From an uncultured Erysipelotrichaceae bacterium (lineage in GTDB: Bacteria > Bacillota_I > Bacilli_A > RFN20 > CAG-826): a DNA stretch of 64,000 bases. Positions 1 to 8,006 of the stretch are shown here, piece after piece. Position 1 is the first letter of the stretch. Every line of letters begins with the position of its first letter. A model generated the notes under the pieces. That model saw only the letters and a program-made list of their open reading frames with translations, had not been told where the DNA came from and made no database searches. The translations under genes and the position numbers were made by a program. The stretch is from positions 33,645 to 97,644 of the forward strand of contig CADBUI010000020.1 of NCBI GenBank assembly GCA_902797855.1. The letters are read 5' to 3'.

Positions 1-2
1 TC

Positions 3-110
3 CTTAAAAACGAACTTAAAGAACTTAACCAAATGCTCGATAAGCTTTTTGGTGCGGATCAGTTCCCAATGGCTCATAAGTTCGTCAATAACCTCATTAG
101 GATGAGTTAA
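3..110 (+). CDS. C-terminal end of an unidentified protein (partial)
   Basis: An open frame enters from the left edge and ends at the TAA at 108-110, two bases before the next ATG. About 35 residues are visible, with an amphipathic, probably helical character (LKNELKELNQMLDKLF near the edge). This is too little to identify a family. The tight spacing shows that it is cotranscribed with the DUF2357-like gene that follows. Confidence 0.55.
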   Translation, partial: LKNELKELNQMLDKLFGADQFPMAHKFVNNLIRMS

Positions 111-112
111 TA

Positions 113-1570
113 ATGGATAAAGTAAATAAAAAACTTTCATATTCTAAACTCGAACGTAGGTACGCTAGTAGGTCTAAATCTCTTTACCAAACAAAAGAAG
201 GTAGAGAACTTTTAGACATTATTTCAAGTGGAAAGAATAGATATCTCCGCCTTGATAGATTCGAATCAAGCGCGATGGATATGACTTGGATTAAACAGAT
301 TGAAGAATGTATTCCTCCTTTAGGAGAAATCGTTAATAATCCTAAGAAAACAATCCAAACCCTTGAAGAAGTAGTCCAAATCGAAAAAGTTAAAAAGATT
401 GGTAGCCAATCTGTTCAACATTTAGCGAGTCACACTCAGTTTATTAAAACAATTGATGAAAATGGTGATGTTACACCTTCTAAGATGCTTAATATCTATC
501 ATGATGACTACTACGCTATTTATGAAAATAGATTTATCGCTACTTTAATTAGACACCTTCTTGTGTTCGTTGAGAAACGATATCAATTCGTTAAAACTAA
601 CGCCACCCTTAGTGACGTTGGAGTGCTCTACGCTAAAAACCACACAACTATTGAAGGCGCGGATGTTGAAATTGAAACAAAAGTAAAATATTCTCATCCA
701 GCAGAAGCTGTCGCAATCGATAAACTTCGTGGCTACCTTAAACGTATCGAAGATATTCGTAAATATTTAAAATTCTACGCGAATACTGAATTTATGAAGA
801 TTCTTCGTAGAGAAAGAGATGTTCGTAATCCAATTCTTCAAACTAACATCATTCGTAAGAATCCTAAATACCATAAATGTTATCTACTTTGGCTATATAT
901 AAATAGATATAGAGAAACAGGTATAGAAGTTAAAGTTGAAGAAAACTATTCCAAACTATCTCAAGAAGAAATTGAACTCATCAATCAAAATATGTGTTCA
1001 ACATTCCTTCTTTTAAAAGGAAAGAAGATATCAAAAGATAAGAGTAAGAAAGTTAAATCATATAAGCCAGTTATTCTAAAAACAGTGGATGATGATATTT
1101 ATAAACCAATGGACTATAACGCTCCTATTGAATATATCAGAGTCGATGATAAATACCGTGAATACACTGAGTCACTCTATAATTTAAATCCTCATCCTTC
1201 TAAAGCACGTCGTCAATATGATGATGATAAATATAAAGAAAATAAACTTAGAAGAGAAAAAACTGCTCAAGTTGATTCTTTGCTTAAAAGAAAGCAAGCG
1301 GAAGTAGAAAAATACGAAGCTAATGAAAAAGAAGCATTAGAAAGAGAAACTTACCGCGATAAATATGTTGATTCTAAAGCTGAAGAAGAAATTAGACTTG
1401 AGGCTATTGAAAAGGTTAATAAAGCTCGCAAAGCTTTAGTGAAGCAAGCTAAAAAAGATAAACCAAAAGATAAGAAAGTCTCAAAAGCTAAAAAAGTAGC
1501 AAAGAAACCTCTTAAAAAAGATAAGAAAGTTTCTAAAAAGAAAACCCCAACAAAAAAGAAAGCGAAATAA
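113..1570 (+). CDS. DUF2357-like protein with a lysine-rich tail
   Basis: A 485-residue cytoplasmic protein without membrane segments. The part from about residue 110 to 300 resembles the DUF2357 family: YHDDYYAIYENRFIATLIR followed by a basic helical region with LRRERDVRNPILQTNII. No catalytic motif is obvious. After about residue 385 the protein becomes charged and coiled-coil-like (RREKTAQVDSLLKRKQAEVEKYEANE), and it ends in an extremely basic tail containing the block DKKVSK twice. It starts 3 bases after the preceding stop and is followed 16 bases later by a signal peptidase gene, so it belongs to the same operon as the c-di-GMP genes. The function is unknown. The tail could bind nucleic acid or acidic lipids, but this is a guess. 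The DUF2357 assignment is from memory of the family and is only moderately secure. Confidence 0.7.
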   Translation: MDKVNKKLSYSKLERRYASRSKSLYQTKEGRELLDIISSGKNRYLRLDRFESSAMDMTWIKQIEECIPPLGEIVNNPKKTIQTLEEVVQIEKVKKIGSQSVQHLASHTQFIKTIDENGDVTPSKMLNIYHDDYYAIYENRFIATLIRHLLVFVEKRYQFVKTNATLSDVGVLYAKNHTTIEGADVEIETKVKYSHPAEAVAIDKLRGYLKRIEDIRKYLKFYANTEFMKILRRERDVRNPILQTNIIRKNPKYHKCYLLWLYINRYRETGIEVKVEENYSKLSQEEIELINQNMCSTFLLLKGKKISKDKSKKVKSYKPVILKTVDDDIYKPMDYNAPIEYIRVDDKYREYTESLYNLNPHPSKARRQYDDDKYKENKLRREKTAQVDSLLKRKQAEVEKYEANEKEALERETYRDKYVDSKAEEEIRLEAIEKVNKARKALVKQAKKDKPKDKKVSKAKKVAKKPLKKDKKVSKKKTPTKKKAK

Positions 1571-1586
1571 TTAACTAGATTTAACA

Positions 1587-2372
1587 ATGGAAAAAGAAGA
1601 AATCACTAAAAGTGAAGAAAAAAGTAAGAAACCAAAAGGCAAAGTTCGAAAGATAATCGAATGGTCTGTCACTGGTTTATTTATCGCTTTAGTTGGTGTT
1701 CTTATTGGAATTAAGATTTACCAAAAGAATACACATACTTCTTTATTTGGTACTCAGTATCCAATTGTCTTAACTGACTCAATGGAAACTGATTATATGG
1801 TGGATGATGTCTTAATTGTTAAAGAGGTTAATCCAAGTGAAATCGCTATCGGGGACGATATCACCTTCCTATGGGATTTATCAGGAAAAGGTGACGTCTA
1901 TCCAATGACCCACCGTATCATTGAAGCGACATATTATCCTGATGCAAGTTTAAACAAAGGATATAACTACACCTTTGTCGCTCATGGAATTAATAAAAAT
2001 TCTTCTCAGTGTAGAGGAGACTGTACTTATCAAACCCAAGAATTCCATGAAGATGTCTTAATTGGTAAGGTAACAGGAAAAAGTCCATTCCTACGTGTAA
2101 TGTATAAAATTCTTACATCTGTCTGGACACTTATTATCTTAATTCTTATTCCTTGCTTATATATCATGATCACCGCGGTCATCGATATGTTTAAAAAGCT
2201 TGAAGAACAAGAGCGACTTCAAGAAATTGAAGCTATTGAAAAAGGTGAATATAAACCTAATAAGTCTAATAGTGGAGAAGATCCACTTAAAGATCTATCT
2301 GAAAAGGATAAAGAAAGACTTAAAAAGGAACTCCTTGAAGAGATGCTAAATAAAAAGAAAGAGAAAAAGTAA
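1587..2372 (+). CDS. sipW: SipW-type (Ser/His) signal peptidase I
   Basis: A 261-residue membrane protease of the archaeal/ER-like signal peptidase branch. It has a charged cytoplasmic N-terminus, one membrane helix at about 25-45, the nucleophile box TDSMETD (Ser65) and the THR box (MTHRI, His109). In this branch His replaces the Lys general base of ordinary bacterial enzymes. A second membrane helix lies at 178-200, followed by a long charged cytoplasmic tail. In Bacillus, SipW processes the biofilm fibre proteins TasA and TapA. Here the likely substrates are the two surface proteins at 8007 and 11921, whose N-termini carry a hydrophobic stretch ending in TYAWF or TVSWF. The stop codon overlaps the start of the next gene (ATG at 2372), so translation is coupled. 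The enzyme class is secure; the substrates are inferred. Confidence 0.85.
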   Translation: MEKEEITKSEEKSKKPKGKVRKIIEWSVTGLFIALVGVLIGIKIYQKNTHTSLFGTQYPIVLTDSMETDYMVDDVLIVKEVNPSEIAIGDDITFLWDLSGKGDVYPMTHRIIEATYYPDASLNKGYNYTFVAHGINKNSSQCRGDCTYQTQEFHEDVLIGKVTGKSPFLRVMYKILTSVWTLIILILIPCLYIMITAVIDMFKKLEEQERLQEIEAIEKGEYKPNKSNSGEDPLKDLSEKDKERLKKELLEEMLNKKKEKK

Positions 2373-3907
2373 TGTCAAAAAGAAGTTTTAACAGAAAACG
2401 ACTAATCATATTCCTTTTATCCGTCACCTTTTTTGCGGCAGTTTTAGCGACTGCTTCTATCTTTTTTGCAACTGGTATATCAAATAAATATCCGTTCCTC
2501 GTCTATATTTATGTCTTCCTTTTACCTCTTAGTGGTGGTTTAACTTTGTCTACATTACAAATCTATTTAAGAAGAAATCAAATGCTAGAGACACTTAGAA
2601 GTGAAAACTCATATCAACTAGGATTGGATAATTACTTTTATAACTACACGATGTTCTCTGAAAGAGTGAAATCTCTCCGTAGATATCATAAGAATGAGAA
2701 AGGATATATTATTGCTTTCACATCTACGAATATTATTGGAGTAACACAGTTATCGCAGTCCACTCGTGAACTTAATGGATATATTTCTGACTACATTAGA
2801 AATGAACTTAGCGAATCTAAAACAATCAATAAGAATTCATATGCTTATTGCTATTACCGCAATGTCTTTATCATATATTCCTTTATGAACTTAGAAGATA
2901 CACACGCTCTTATAGAGCTGGTTCGTAAAGGCATATATTCTATTGTGGACACTCATGAACTTAGAGTATTTGTCCAACCTCATTTTGGTGTTGCCGAAGT
3001 TTCTAATACCATCAGTCTTATCGTCGGCGTAGATAACGCGATGTATGCGCGTAATATGGATGAAAGAAACTTTGAAGAGCTCACCTTCTATAAAGATGAT
3101 TCAAGAATTGAAGCTACTACAGATGATATTGTTGAACTTTCTGAAGCTCTTCATAATGGAGAATTTGTGGTCTATTATCAACCTAAATTTAATTTAAAGA
3201 AAAAGAAATTCGTTGGTGGTGAAGCTCTTGTTAGATGGAATTCAAAGAAATATGGACTTCTATCACCTATTAAGTTCCTTAAGAAGATGGAGCAAGGTGG
3301 ACTAATTCACGAACTTGATACATATGTTTTAAAACAAGTTATCAAAGATCTTGAAGGAGTGAAAAGAAATGGTAGAGAACTTCTTCCCGTTTCCGTTAAT
3401 TTCTCTTTATATGAATTCTATTCCACAGCGTTCTTAAAAGAACTTACTGAAATTATTGATCGAAGCGCAATAGCACCTGAGTTAATCGAAATTGAAATTA
3501 CTGAAACCACAACCCAGGCGAATACGTTTATGGCAACTTCTATACTAAATAGACTTCGCTCAAAAGGATATCGCATTCTTATGGATGACTTTGGTAGTGG
3601 ATTTTCAAATATCGCTCAACTAAATTCACTTCCATTTGATGCGATTAAGATTGATAAGTCGCTTATCGATGGAGTGAATAGTGATTCTAAAACTAAAGAT
3701 ATCGTTAAATTCTTAATTGCTTTATGTAAGACAAATGATCTAGAAGTTATCGCTGAAGGTGTGGATAGCAAAGAAAAGATAACTATCCTTGAAAAGATGA
3801 ACTGCGATGTTATCCAAGGATATTATTACGCTGAACCTATGCCACTAAATGAATATTTAGATTTCTTAAATAATAATCAATTCGAAAAAAGAGGAGGAGA
3901 ACAATAA
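2372..3907 (+). CDS. Membrane-anchored EAL-domain c-di-GMP phosphodiesterase
   Basis: A 511-residue protein with two N-terminal membrane helices (about 11-33 and 41-62), a degenerate GGDEF-like region at about 85-240 without a GGDEF motif, and a C-terminal EAL domain at about 250-500. The motifs needed for hydrolysis of c-di-GMP to pGpG look intact: QPK (270-272), EALVRW (284-289), SVNFS (Asn343), EITET, DDFGSG (405-410), KIDKS (Lys427), AEGVD (Glu462) and QGYYYAEP (Gln482). It should be an active phosphodiesterase; the altered GGDEF part may bind nucleotide or regulate. It overlaps the signal peptidase stop by one base and is followed immediately by the nucleosidase-like gene. Its position upstream of a c-di-GMP riboswitch suggests that it tunes expression of the surface proteins. 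Confidence 0.9.
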   Translation: MSKRSFNRKRLIIFLLSVTFFAAVLATASIFFATGISNKYPFLVYIYVFLLPLSGGLTLSTLQIYLRRNQMLETLRSENSYQLGLDNYFYNYTMFSERVKSLRRYHKNEKGYIIAFTSTNIIGVTQLSQSTRELNGYISDYIRNELSESKTINKNSYAYCYYRNVFIIYSFMNLEDTHALIELVRKGIYSIVDTHELRVFVQPHFGVAEVSNTISLIVGVDNAMYARNMDERNFEELTFYKDDSRIEATTDDIVELSEALHNGEFVVYYQPKFNLKKKKFVGGEALVRWNSKKYGLLSPIKFLKKMEQGGLIHELDTYVLKQVIKDLEGVKRNGRELLPVSVNFSLYEFYSTAFLKELTEIIDRSAIAPELIEIEITETTTQANTFMATSILNRLRSKGYRILMDDFGSGFSNIAQLNSLPFDAIKIDKSLIDGVNSDSKTKDIVKFLIALCKTNDLEVIAEGVDSKEKITILEKMNCDVIQGYYYAEPMPLNEYLDFLNNNQFEKRGGEQ

Positions 3908-4651
3908 ATGATTTTAATTGTTGGTTCAAATCACGATGATGTTCTTTATTATGAAAATCTACTTAAGAACGTCAAAGAAGAAACGATATTAAATAGATAT
4001 CATGTTTTAATCGGAAAGATCGCTTCTCAAGATGTCATGGTTCTTCAAGATGTCTATACTTCTTTTGTTTCCTCTTTGATTGCTACTTATTTAATTGATA
4101 ATTATTTAGTGTCACTTATCATTAACGTCGGTAGATGCGAAGCCATATCTCCAGATTTAAATATTGGTGATATTGCTTTAAGTGAATCGGTTGTCTTTGG
4201 TGACGTTGATCAAATCGCTGCGGTAAAAGGCACAACACTTGGTCAGATTCCAAATTATCCTCGTGCTTTACCAATATCACCAAATATTCTTCAAAATATG
4301 TATGCTTCTTTAGAGAAGGTTGTAGATTATAAGTTTTATAATGCGACATTTATCTCTTCTAGCTTCTTTAGACAAAATAAAGAATCAGTTGGGGAAATAC
4401 TTAAAGATGAATATATTCTTTCACTTAATAAATCAATCGTGCTTGATGGAGAAACTGCTGGACTAGCTTTAGCGTCTTATCTCACAAATGTTCCATTTAT
4501 TTCCGTTAAAGTCGTTGAAGCTAAAGCTGGACTATATACTTCACTTGAAGATTATTTATCAGTCTTAAATGAATATGCTTCGATTGGTAAAGCTATTTCA
4601 ACATTTATCGGTGAAATATCTCGTACAGATGTTGTTCACATTAAGGAGTAG
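3908..4651 (+). CDS. Divergent MTA/SAH nucleosidase-fold protein
   Basis: A 247-residue soluble protein of the PNP/UDP phosphorylase superfamily, closest in pattern to methylthioadenosine/S-adenosylhomocysteine nucleosidase. The core strand motif INVGR, the SPDLNIGDIALSE block, the FGDVDQ and GQIPNYP segments and NVPFISVKVVEAKA all align with MTAN. Key positions differ. The active-site Asp of the ISD motif is Ala205 (VVEAKA), the methionine of the ribose-binding MEG/MEA motif is Gly181 (DGE, Glu182 retained), the GSAGG loop is GRCEA, and the N-terminal catalytic Glu is Asp11. It may be inactive or have changed specificity, and a nucleotide-sensing role is possible. A good GAGGAG ribosome site lies just before the ATG. 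It sits between two EAL-type genes in one operon. Confidence 0.7.
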   Translation: MILIVGSNHDDVLYYENLLKNVKEETILNRYHVLIGKIASQDVMVLQDVYTSFVSSLIATYLIDNYLVSLIINVGRCEAISPDLNIGDIALSESVVFGDVDQIAAVKGTTLGQIPNYPRALPISPNILQNMYASLEKVVDYKFYNATFISSSFFRQNKESVGEILKDEYILSLNKSIVLDGETAGLALASYLTNVPFISVKVVEAKAGLYTSLEDYLSVLNEYASIGKAISTFIGEISRTDVVHIKE

Positions 4652-4654
4652 ATT

Positions 4655-7600
4655 ATGGCAAAAAATAAAAACAATAAAATTATCTCCTTAAAGGAATATT
4701 CAAAACGAATCGCTATCTTGCTTGGTAGCATTGTTGCTCTTATTTTACTTTTATCAATTGCAATAGTAGTGCTTGTAGGTTTGTTCCCAGATTTACTTGT
4801 TGTCCACATTATTCTTTCTGCTATTTTAGCAGTCTCTGCAATTGTTTTTGTCACGCTTGCGATTCTATTTATCAATAAACTTTATTTCTTATTTTATAAG
4901 CAAGGTATTGAAGTCTTTAAAAGAAATATTGAATCACTTTCAAACTTCGATAAGAACTTTGAATATTATAAAGAAGATAACTTCGAAGAACTTAAAGACT
5001 TAAATTCAACATTTAAAGAAATCGCTAAAAACGTTGATGGTAGAACAATTATCTCTCAAGGTCTCATGCATAAAGACATTGAACTTGATTATGTAGATAA
5101 AAATCATATCTTTGTTAAAGAAGAATCACTTTTAAGTAATCTAAATAATTTAATTATCTCTAGTGAATCATATAAGAATGCTTTAATAGATATTTCTTAT
5201 GATTTAGGAGATGGAGTGATTTCATCTAAAGATGAAAATAATATCCTTAAGACTCTTAAGATGACTTTAGGATATGAAAATATCCTTATTGCATCTAAAG
5301 ATAATCACCAAGGATATATTCTTTATATTCCAGCCTTTGATTCACTTAATCAACTTAAAGAAGAGCTTGAATATTTAATTAAGAATATCTCCTTACTTAA
5401 TAGGACTCCTCAATCTAAAGAGCTCGTCCTTGCGAATGTTTCAGTCGTAGTCTATCCATATTCATCAATTGATAATATGCGTAAGGATTTAGAAAAAGCT
5501 AAGAAAGAAAAGAAGATTCTTAATTTCTATCTTCCAGAAAGACCATTTGAACCTAATAATAAACTTCTTTTCTCTTCAATGAATATTAATAACACTACTA
5601 AACTTATTGAAGACGTATCATCAATTGATCCAGATCCAAAACAATTTGAAAAGAATATGAAAAAGATTGAGACCTCTATCTCAAACATTTCAAATTATTA
5701 TGGATTCTCTTCAGCAGGATATATTGACTATGACGAAGAAAATGAAATCTATATATCTAGATATGCCTATTCAAGTGAAGAGGCGATTATCTTTAAAGAG
5801 AATTCAAAAGTTAATTCTAAATTCATCGATATCTTAATGAAGATTCAAGATAATGACCATTCTTACTATTTTTCAAATAGAAGACACATCAATATTGAAG
5901 TCGCTAAATATATTGATGAATATCGTATAAAGTCAGGATTATTCTATATCCTAACTAGAGACGATAAACCGATAGGGGTAATCTATTTTGTTAATAGGCA
6001 AAGAGATCTTAATTTCGATGCTTATATGAAAGAATCGCTTATTACGTCCTGTCACGTTCTTTCAGGCATCTTAAAAGAAATAGGTGCCCGTAAGAGTGTA
6101 GATATATCTAACCGTAGGCTAAAAGAAGTTTTAAAGATAAGTGGAATTAAACTATATTCCGTTAATAAGGAGTCTTATGAGCTTATTATGGCCTCTGAAT
6201 CTTTGAAACGCTCTATTGGTAAGCTTGATGCATCTTTACCGTGCTATAAGGCGATTTATGGCTTAGAAAAGCCATGTAAGAATTGTCCGCTTAAGAGTGG
6301 CAAGCATTCTATTATGAATATTTCTAATAAGAAATATGAATCATATCCTATTTTACAAAATAAGAATGATCCAACCGCTCATATAGTGCTTAAAGAAACA
6401 TCTAAAGAAGAAGGTGACTCATTAATTAATGACGAAACCTTATTAGCGTCATTCTCCTCACTTTCTAAAGCAATAGAAAATAAACTAATCGCTAAACAAA
6501 GTGGAGATATTCTCCTATTTAGAATTAAGAACGCTTCTGAGATTGCTAACAAGTTTGGTAATAATGGTCTAACTGAATTAATTAAATCACTTGTGAGTGA
6601 AGTACTTTCTAAATACGTAATGATTAATGATATTTATGAATATGATTATTCTACCCTTGCTATCGTGCTTAATGGATCAAGTAGAGACTATATCACTTCA
6701 CTTTGTGAAGATATATATTCATTAACTAATTCTTTAACAAAAGAAGACACTAAGTTATCACTTCTATATTACGATAAATCTTATAGTGATAATGACAATC
6801 TTAAAGATTTATTTAAATCTTTAGATGACTCACTTCTTAACTATAAAGATGAATCGGATAATGAGATTATATTCATTGATAGTGGTTATAAACGAAGTGC
6901 GTCTAAGGATGGATATCTACTTGAACAACTCCTTAAATCATTTAATGAAAAATCGTACGATATGCACTTCCAGCCAATGTTATCTAATAACACTCGTCTT
7001 ATTTATGGCGCGGAATTATTATTACGTGTTAACGACAATGAAATCGGTAAACCAATCAATATTGGTGAGGCTATTAGAATCGCTGAAGAAACCGGTAATG
7101 GTAAAGTTGTCTGCGAAGGCTTATTGACATATTTAGATGACTTACTTACTAAGTATGGCTATACATTCTTTATGTCGGCTGGACTAGCTAGATTATCGCT
7201 TAATGTAGATTATGACTTCATTAGTAGTGATGGCTTTATTGATAGATTAAGTGAACTAGTCAAAAAACATCAGCTTCCAAAGACCTTTATTGGCTTTGAA
7301 ATCTTTGAAAAAGACGTTAAAAAACACTTAAGTGAATATAAGGAATTATCGAAGAAAATCGCTGATGCAGGCGCGGTATTAATCTCTGACTACTTTACTG
7401 GTGAAGCCTTCTCAGTTAAAGAGGCAAGTGAAGCCGGATTTAAAGAGATTAAAATCCCTTATAATCTCGTTTCTAAAATCACTGAAAACAGTGTCTATGA
7501 GAAGCTAATTTCCTTCTGGGATGAAGCAAGTAAAAACCAAATGAAGATCACCTTCGTTGGAGTGGAAAATAGACGCGTAAGTGAGGCCATTAACTACGAA

Positions 7601-7714
7601 GGACACGACTGTAATGTCCAAGGAAATTACTTCTTCAAAGCTATGAAAGAAGAGGAATTATTCGAGGCTGTTAGACTTAGAAATATGAAGGATAAAGATA
7701 ACCTTGATAACTAA
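4655..7714 (+). CDS. Large membrane protein with GAF/PAS-like and degenerate GGDEF-EAL domains
   Basis: A 1019-residue protein with two N-terminal membrane helices (about 18-45 and 50-75), a long coiled or GAF-like middle, and a PAS-like segment with a cysteine cluster (C530, C541, C544; PCKNCPL). The degenerate GGDEF region around 620-700 has YDYSTLA instead of the signature. The C-terminal EAL-like domain (about 750-1010) keeps the fold marks FQPML, GAELLLR and QGNYFF, but EAL is ELL (787-789), DDFG is SDYF (911-914), the catalytic AEG is FVG and KID is KIP. It is therefore unlikely to hydrolyse c-di-GMP and more likely binds it as a receptor or scaffold; this is inferred from the lost residues. 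The cysteines could bind a metal or sense redox. It is the last gene of the operon and is followed by a terminator. Confidence 0.8.
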   Translation: MAKNKNNKIISLKEYSKRIAILLGSIVALILLLSIAIVVLVGLFPDLLVVHIILSAILAVSAIVFVTLAILFINKLYFLFYKQGIEVFKRNIESLSNFDKNFEYYKEDNFEELKDLNSTFKEIAKNVDGRTIISQGLMHKDIELDYVDKNHIFVKEESLLSNLNNLIISSESYKNALIDISYDLGDGVISSKDENNILKTLKMTLGYENILIASKDNHQGYILYIPAFDSLNQLKEELEYLIKNISLLNRTPQSKELVLANVSVVVYPYSSIDNMRKDLEKAKKEKKILNFYLPERPFEPNNKLLFSSMNINNTTKLIEDVSSIDPDPKQFEKNMKKIETSISNISNYYGFSSAGYIDYDEENEIYISRYAYSSEEAIIFKENSKVNSKFIDILMKIQDNDHSYYFSNRRHINIEVAKYIDEYRIKSGLFYILTRDDKPIGVIYFVNRQRDLNFDAYMKESLITSCHVLSGILKEIGARKSVDISNRRLKEVLKISGIKLYSVNKESYELIMASESLKRSIGKLDASLPCYKAIYGLEKPCKNCPLKSGKHSIMNISNKKYESYPILQNKNDPTAHIVLKETSKEEGDSLINDETLLASFSSLSKAIENKLIAKQSGDILLFRIKNASEIANKFGNNGLTELIKSLVSEVLSKYVMINDIYEYDYSTLAIVLNGSSRDYITSLCEDIYSLTNSLTKEDTKLSLLYYDKSYSDNDNLKDLFKSLDDSLLNYKDESDNEIIFIDSGYKRSASKDGYLLEQLLKSFNEKSYDMHFQPMLSNNTRLIYGAELLLRVNDNEIGKPINIGEAIRIAEETGNGKVVCEGLLTYLDDLLTKYGYTFFMSAGLARLSLNVDYDFISSDGFIDRLSELVKKHQLPKTFIGFEIFEKDVKKHLSEYKELSKKIADAGAVLISDYFTGEAFSVKEASEAGFKEIKIPYNLVSKITENSVYEKLISFWDEASKNQMKITFVGVENRRVSEAINYEGHDCNVQGNYFFKAMKEEELFEAVRLRNMKDKDNLDN

Positions 7715-7726
7715 AATTTCTAACTT

Positions 7727-7768
7727 AAAAAGGTGGGTAAAAATCACATAATCCACCTTTTATTTTTG
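7727..7768 (+). terminator. Rho-independent terminator of the c-di-GMP operon
   Basis: The arms AAAAAGGTGG (7727-7736) and CCACCTTTT (7753-7761) pair, with a T-rich tail after them. It closes the 113-7714 operon and separates it from the riboswitch-controlled genes. Confidence 0.8.
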
Positions 7769-7843
7769 CTAAAAATCTTTAGTTTCTATAAATAACTTTG
7801 TTATTTATAAAATCACTTTCTATCACGCGTAGGCACATAATTG

Positions 7844-7872
7844 TTGAAAAATGCTTGTTCAATATATAAAAT
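7844..7872 (+). promoter_or_regulatory. Sigma-A-type promoter of the surface-protein operon
   Basis: TTGAAA at 7844-7849 and TAAAAT at 7867-7872 are separated by 17 bases. The predicted transcript start near 7879 lies exactly before the riboswitch aptamer. Confidence 0.7.
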
Positions 7873-7879
7873 ATATTTG

Positions 7880-7956
7880 AACTTGATAAGAGCAAACCCA
7901 CAGCGATGTGGCGACGCAAAACTATAGGGTCTTAAAAAAGATAGCCAGCTGCCAAA
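7880..7956 (+). promoter_or_regulatory. Class-I c-di-GMP riboswitch (GEMM) aptamer
   Basis: The conserved GEMM-I core is readable: GCAAACC at 7892-7898, a short stem CCACA/TGTGG capped by a GCGA (GNRA) tetraloop, GACGCAAA at 7913-7920, then CTATAGGGTCTTAAA forming the receptor-type arm that closes with GATAG, and the 3' block GCCAGCTGCC. The GNRA loop docking into the opposite arm is the known architecture of this class. The aptamer precedes two large surface-protein genes and lies downstream of an EAL phosphodiesterase gene, which fits the usual targets of this riboswitch. Confidence 0.88.
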
Positions 7957-7985
7957 GGTTAACAAATAGGCAGCTGGTTTTAATT
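7944..7985 (+). terminator. Riboswitch expression platform: terminator overlapping the aptamer
   Basis: GCCAGCTGCC (7944-7953) pairs with GGCAGCTGGT (7969-7978), followed by TTTTAATTT. The 5' arm is also the 3' part of the aptamer, so ligand binding and termination should be mutually exclusive. This predicts that c-di-GMP turns the downstream genes on. Confidence 0.7.
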
Positions 7986-8006
7986 TCTAGCTAGAAAGGT
8001 AGCAAG

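Noticed and set aside
2372..7714. Diguanylate cyclase activity in the EAL proteins
   Set aside because: No GGDEF or GGEEF signature is present in either GGDEF-like region, so synthesis of c-di-GMP is not supported here.
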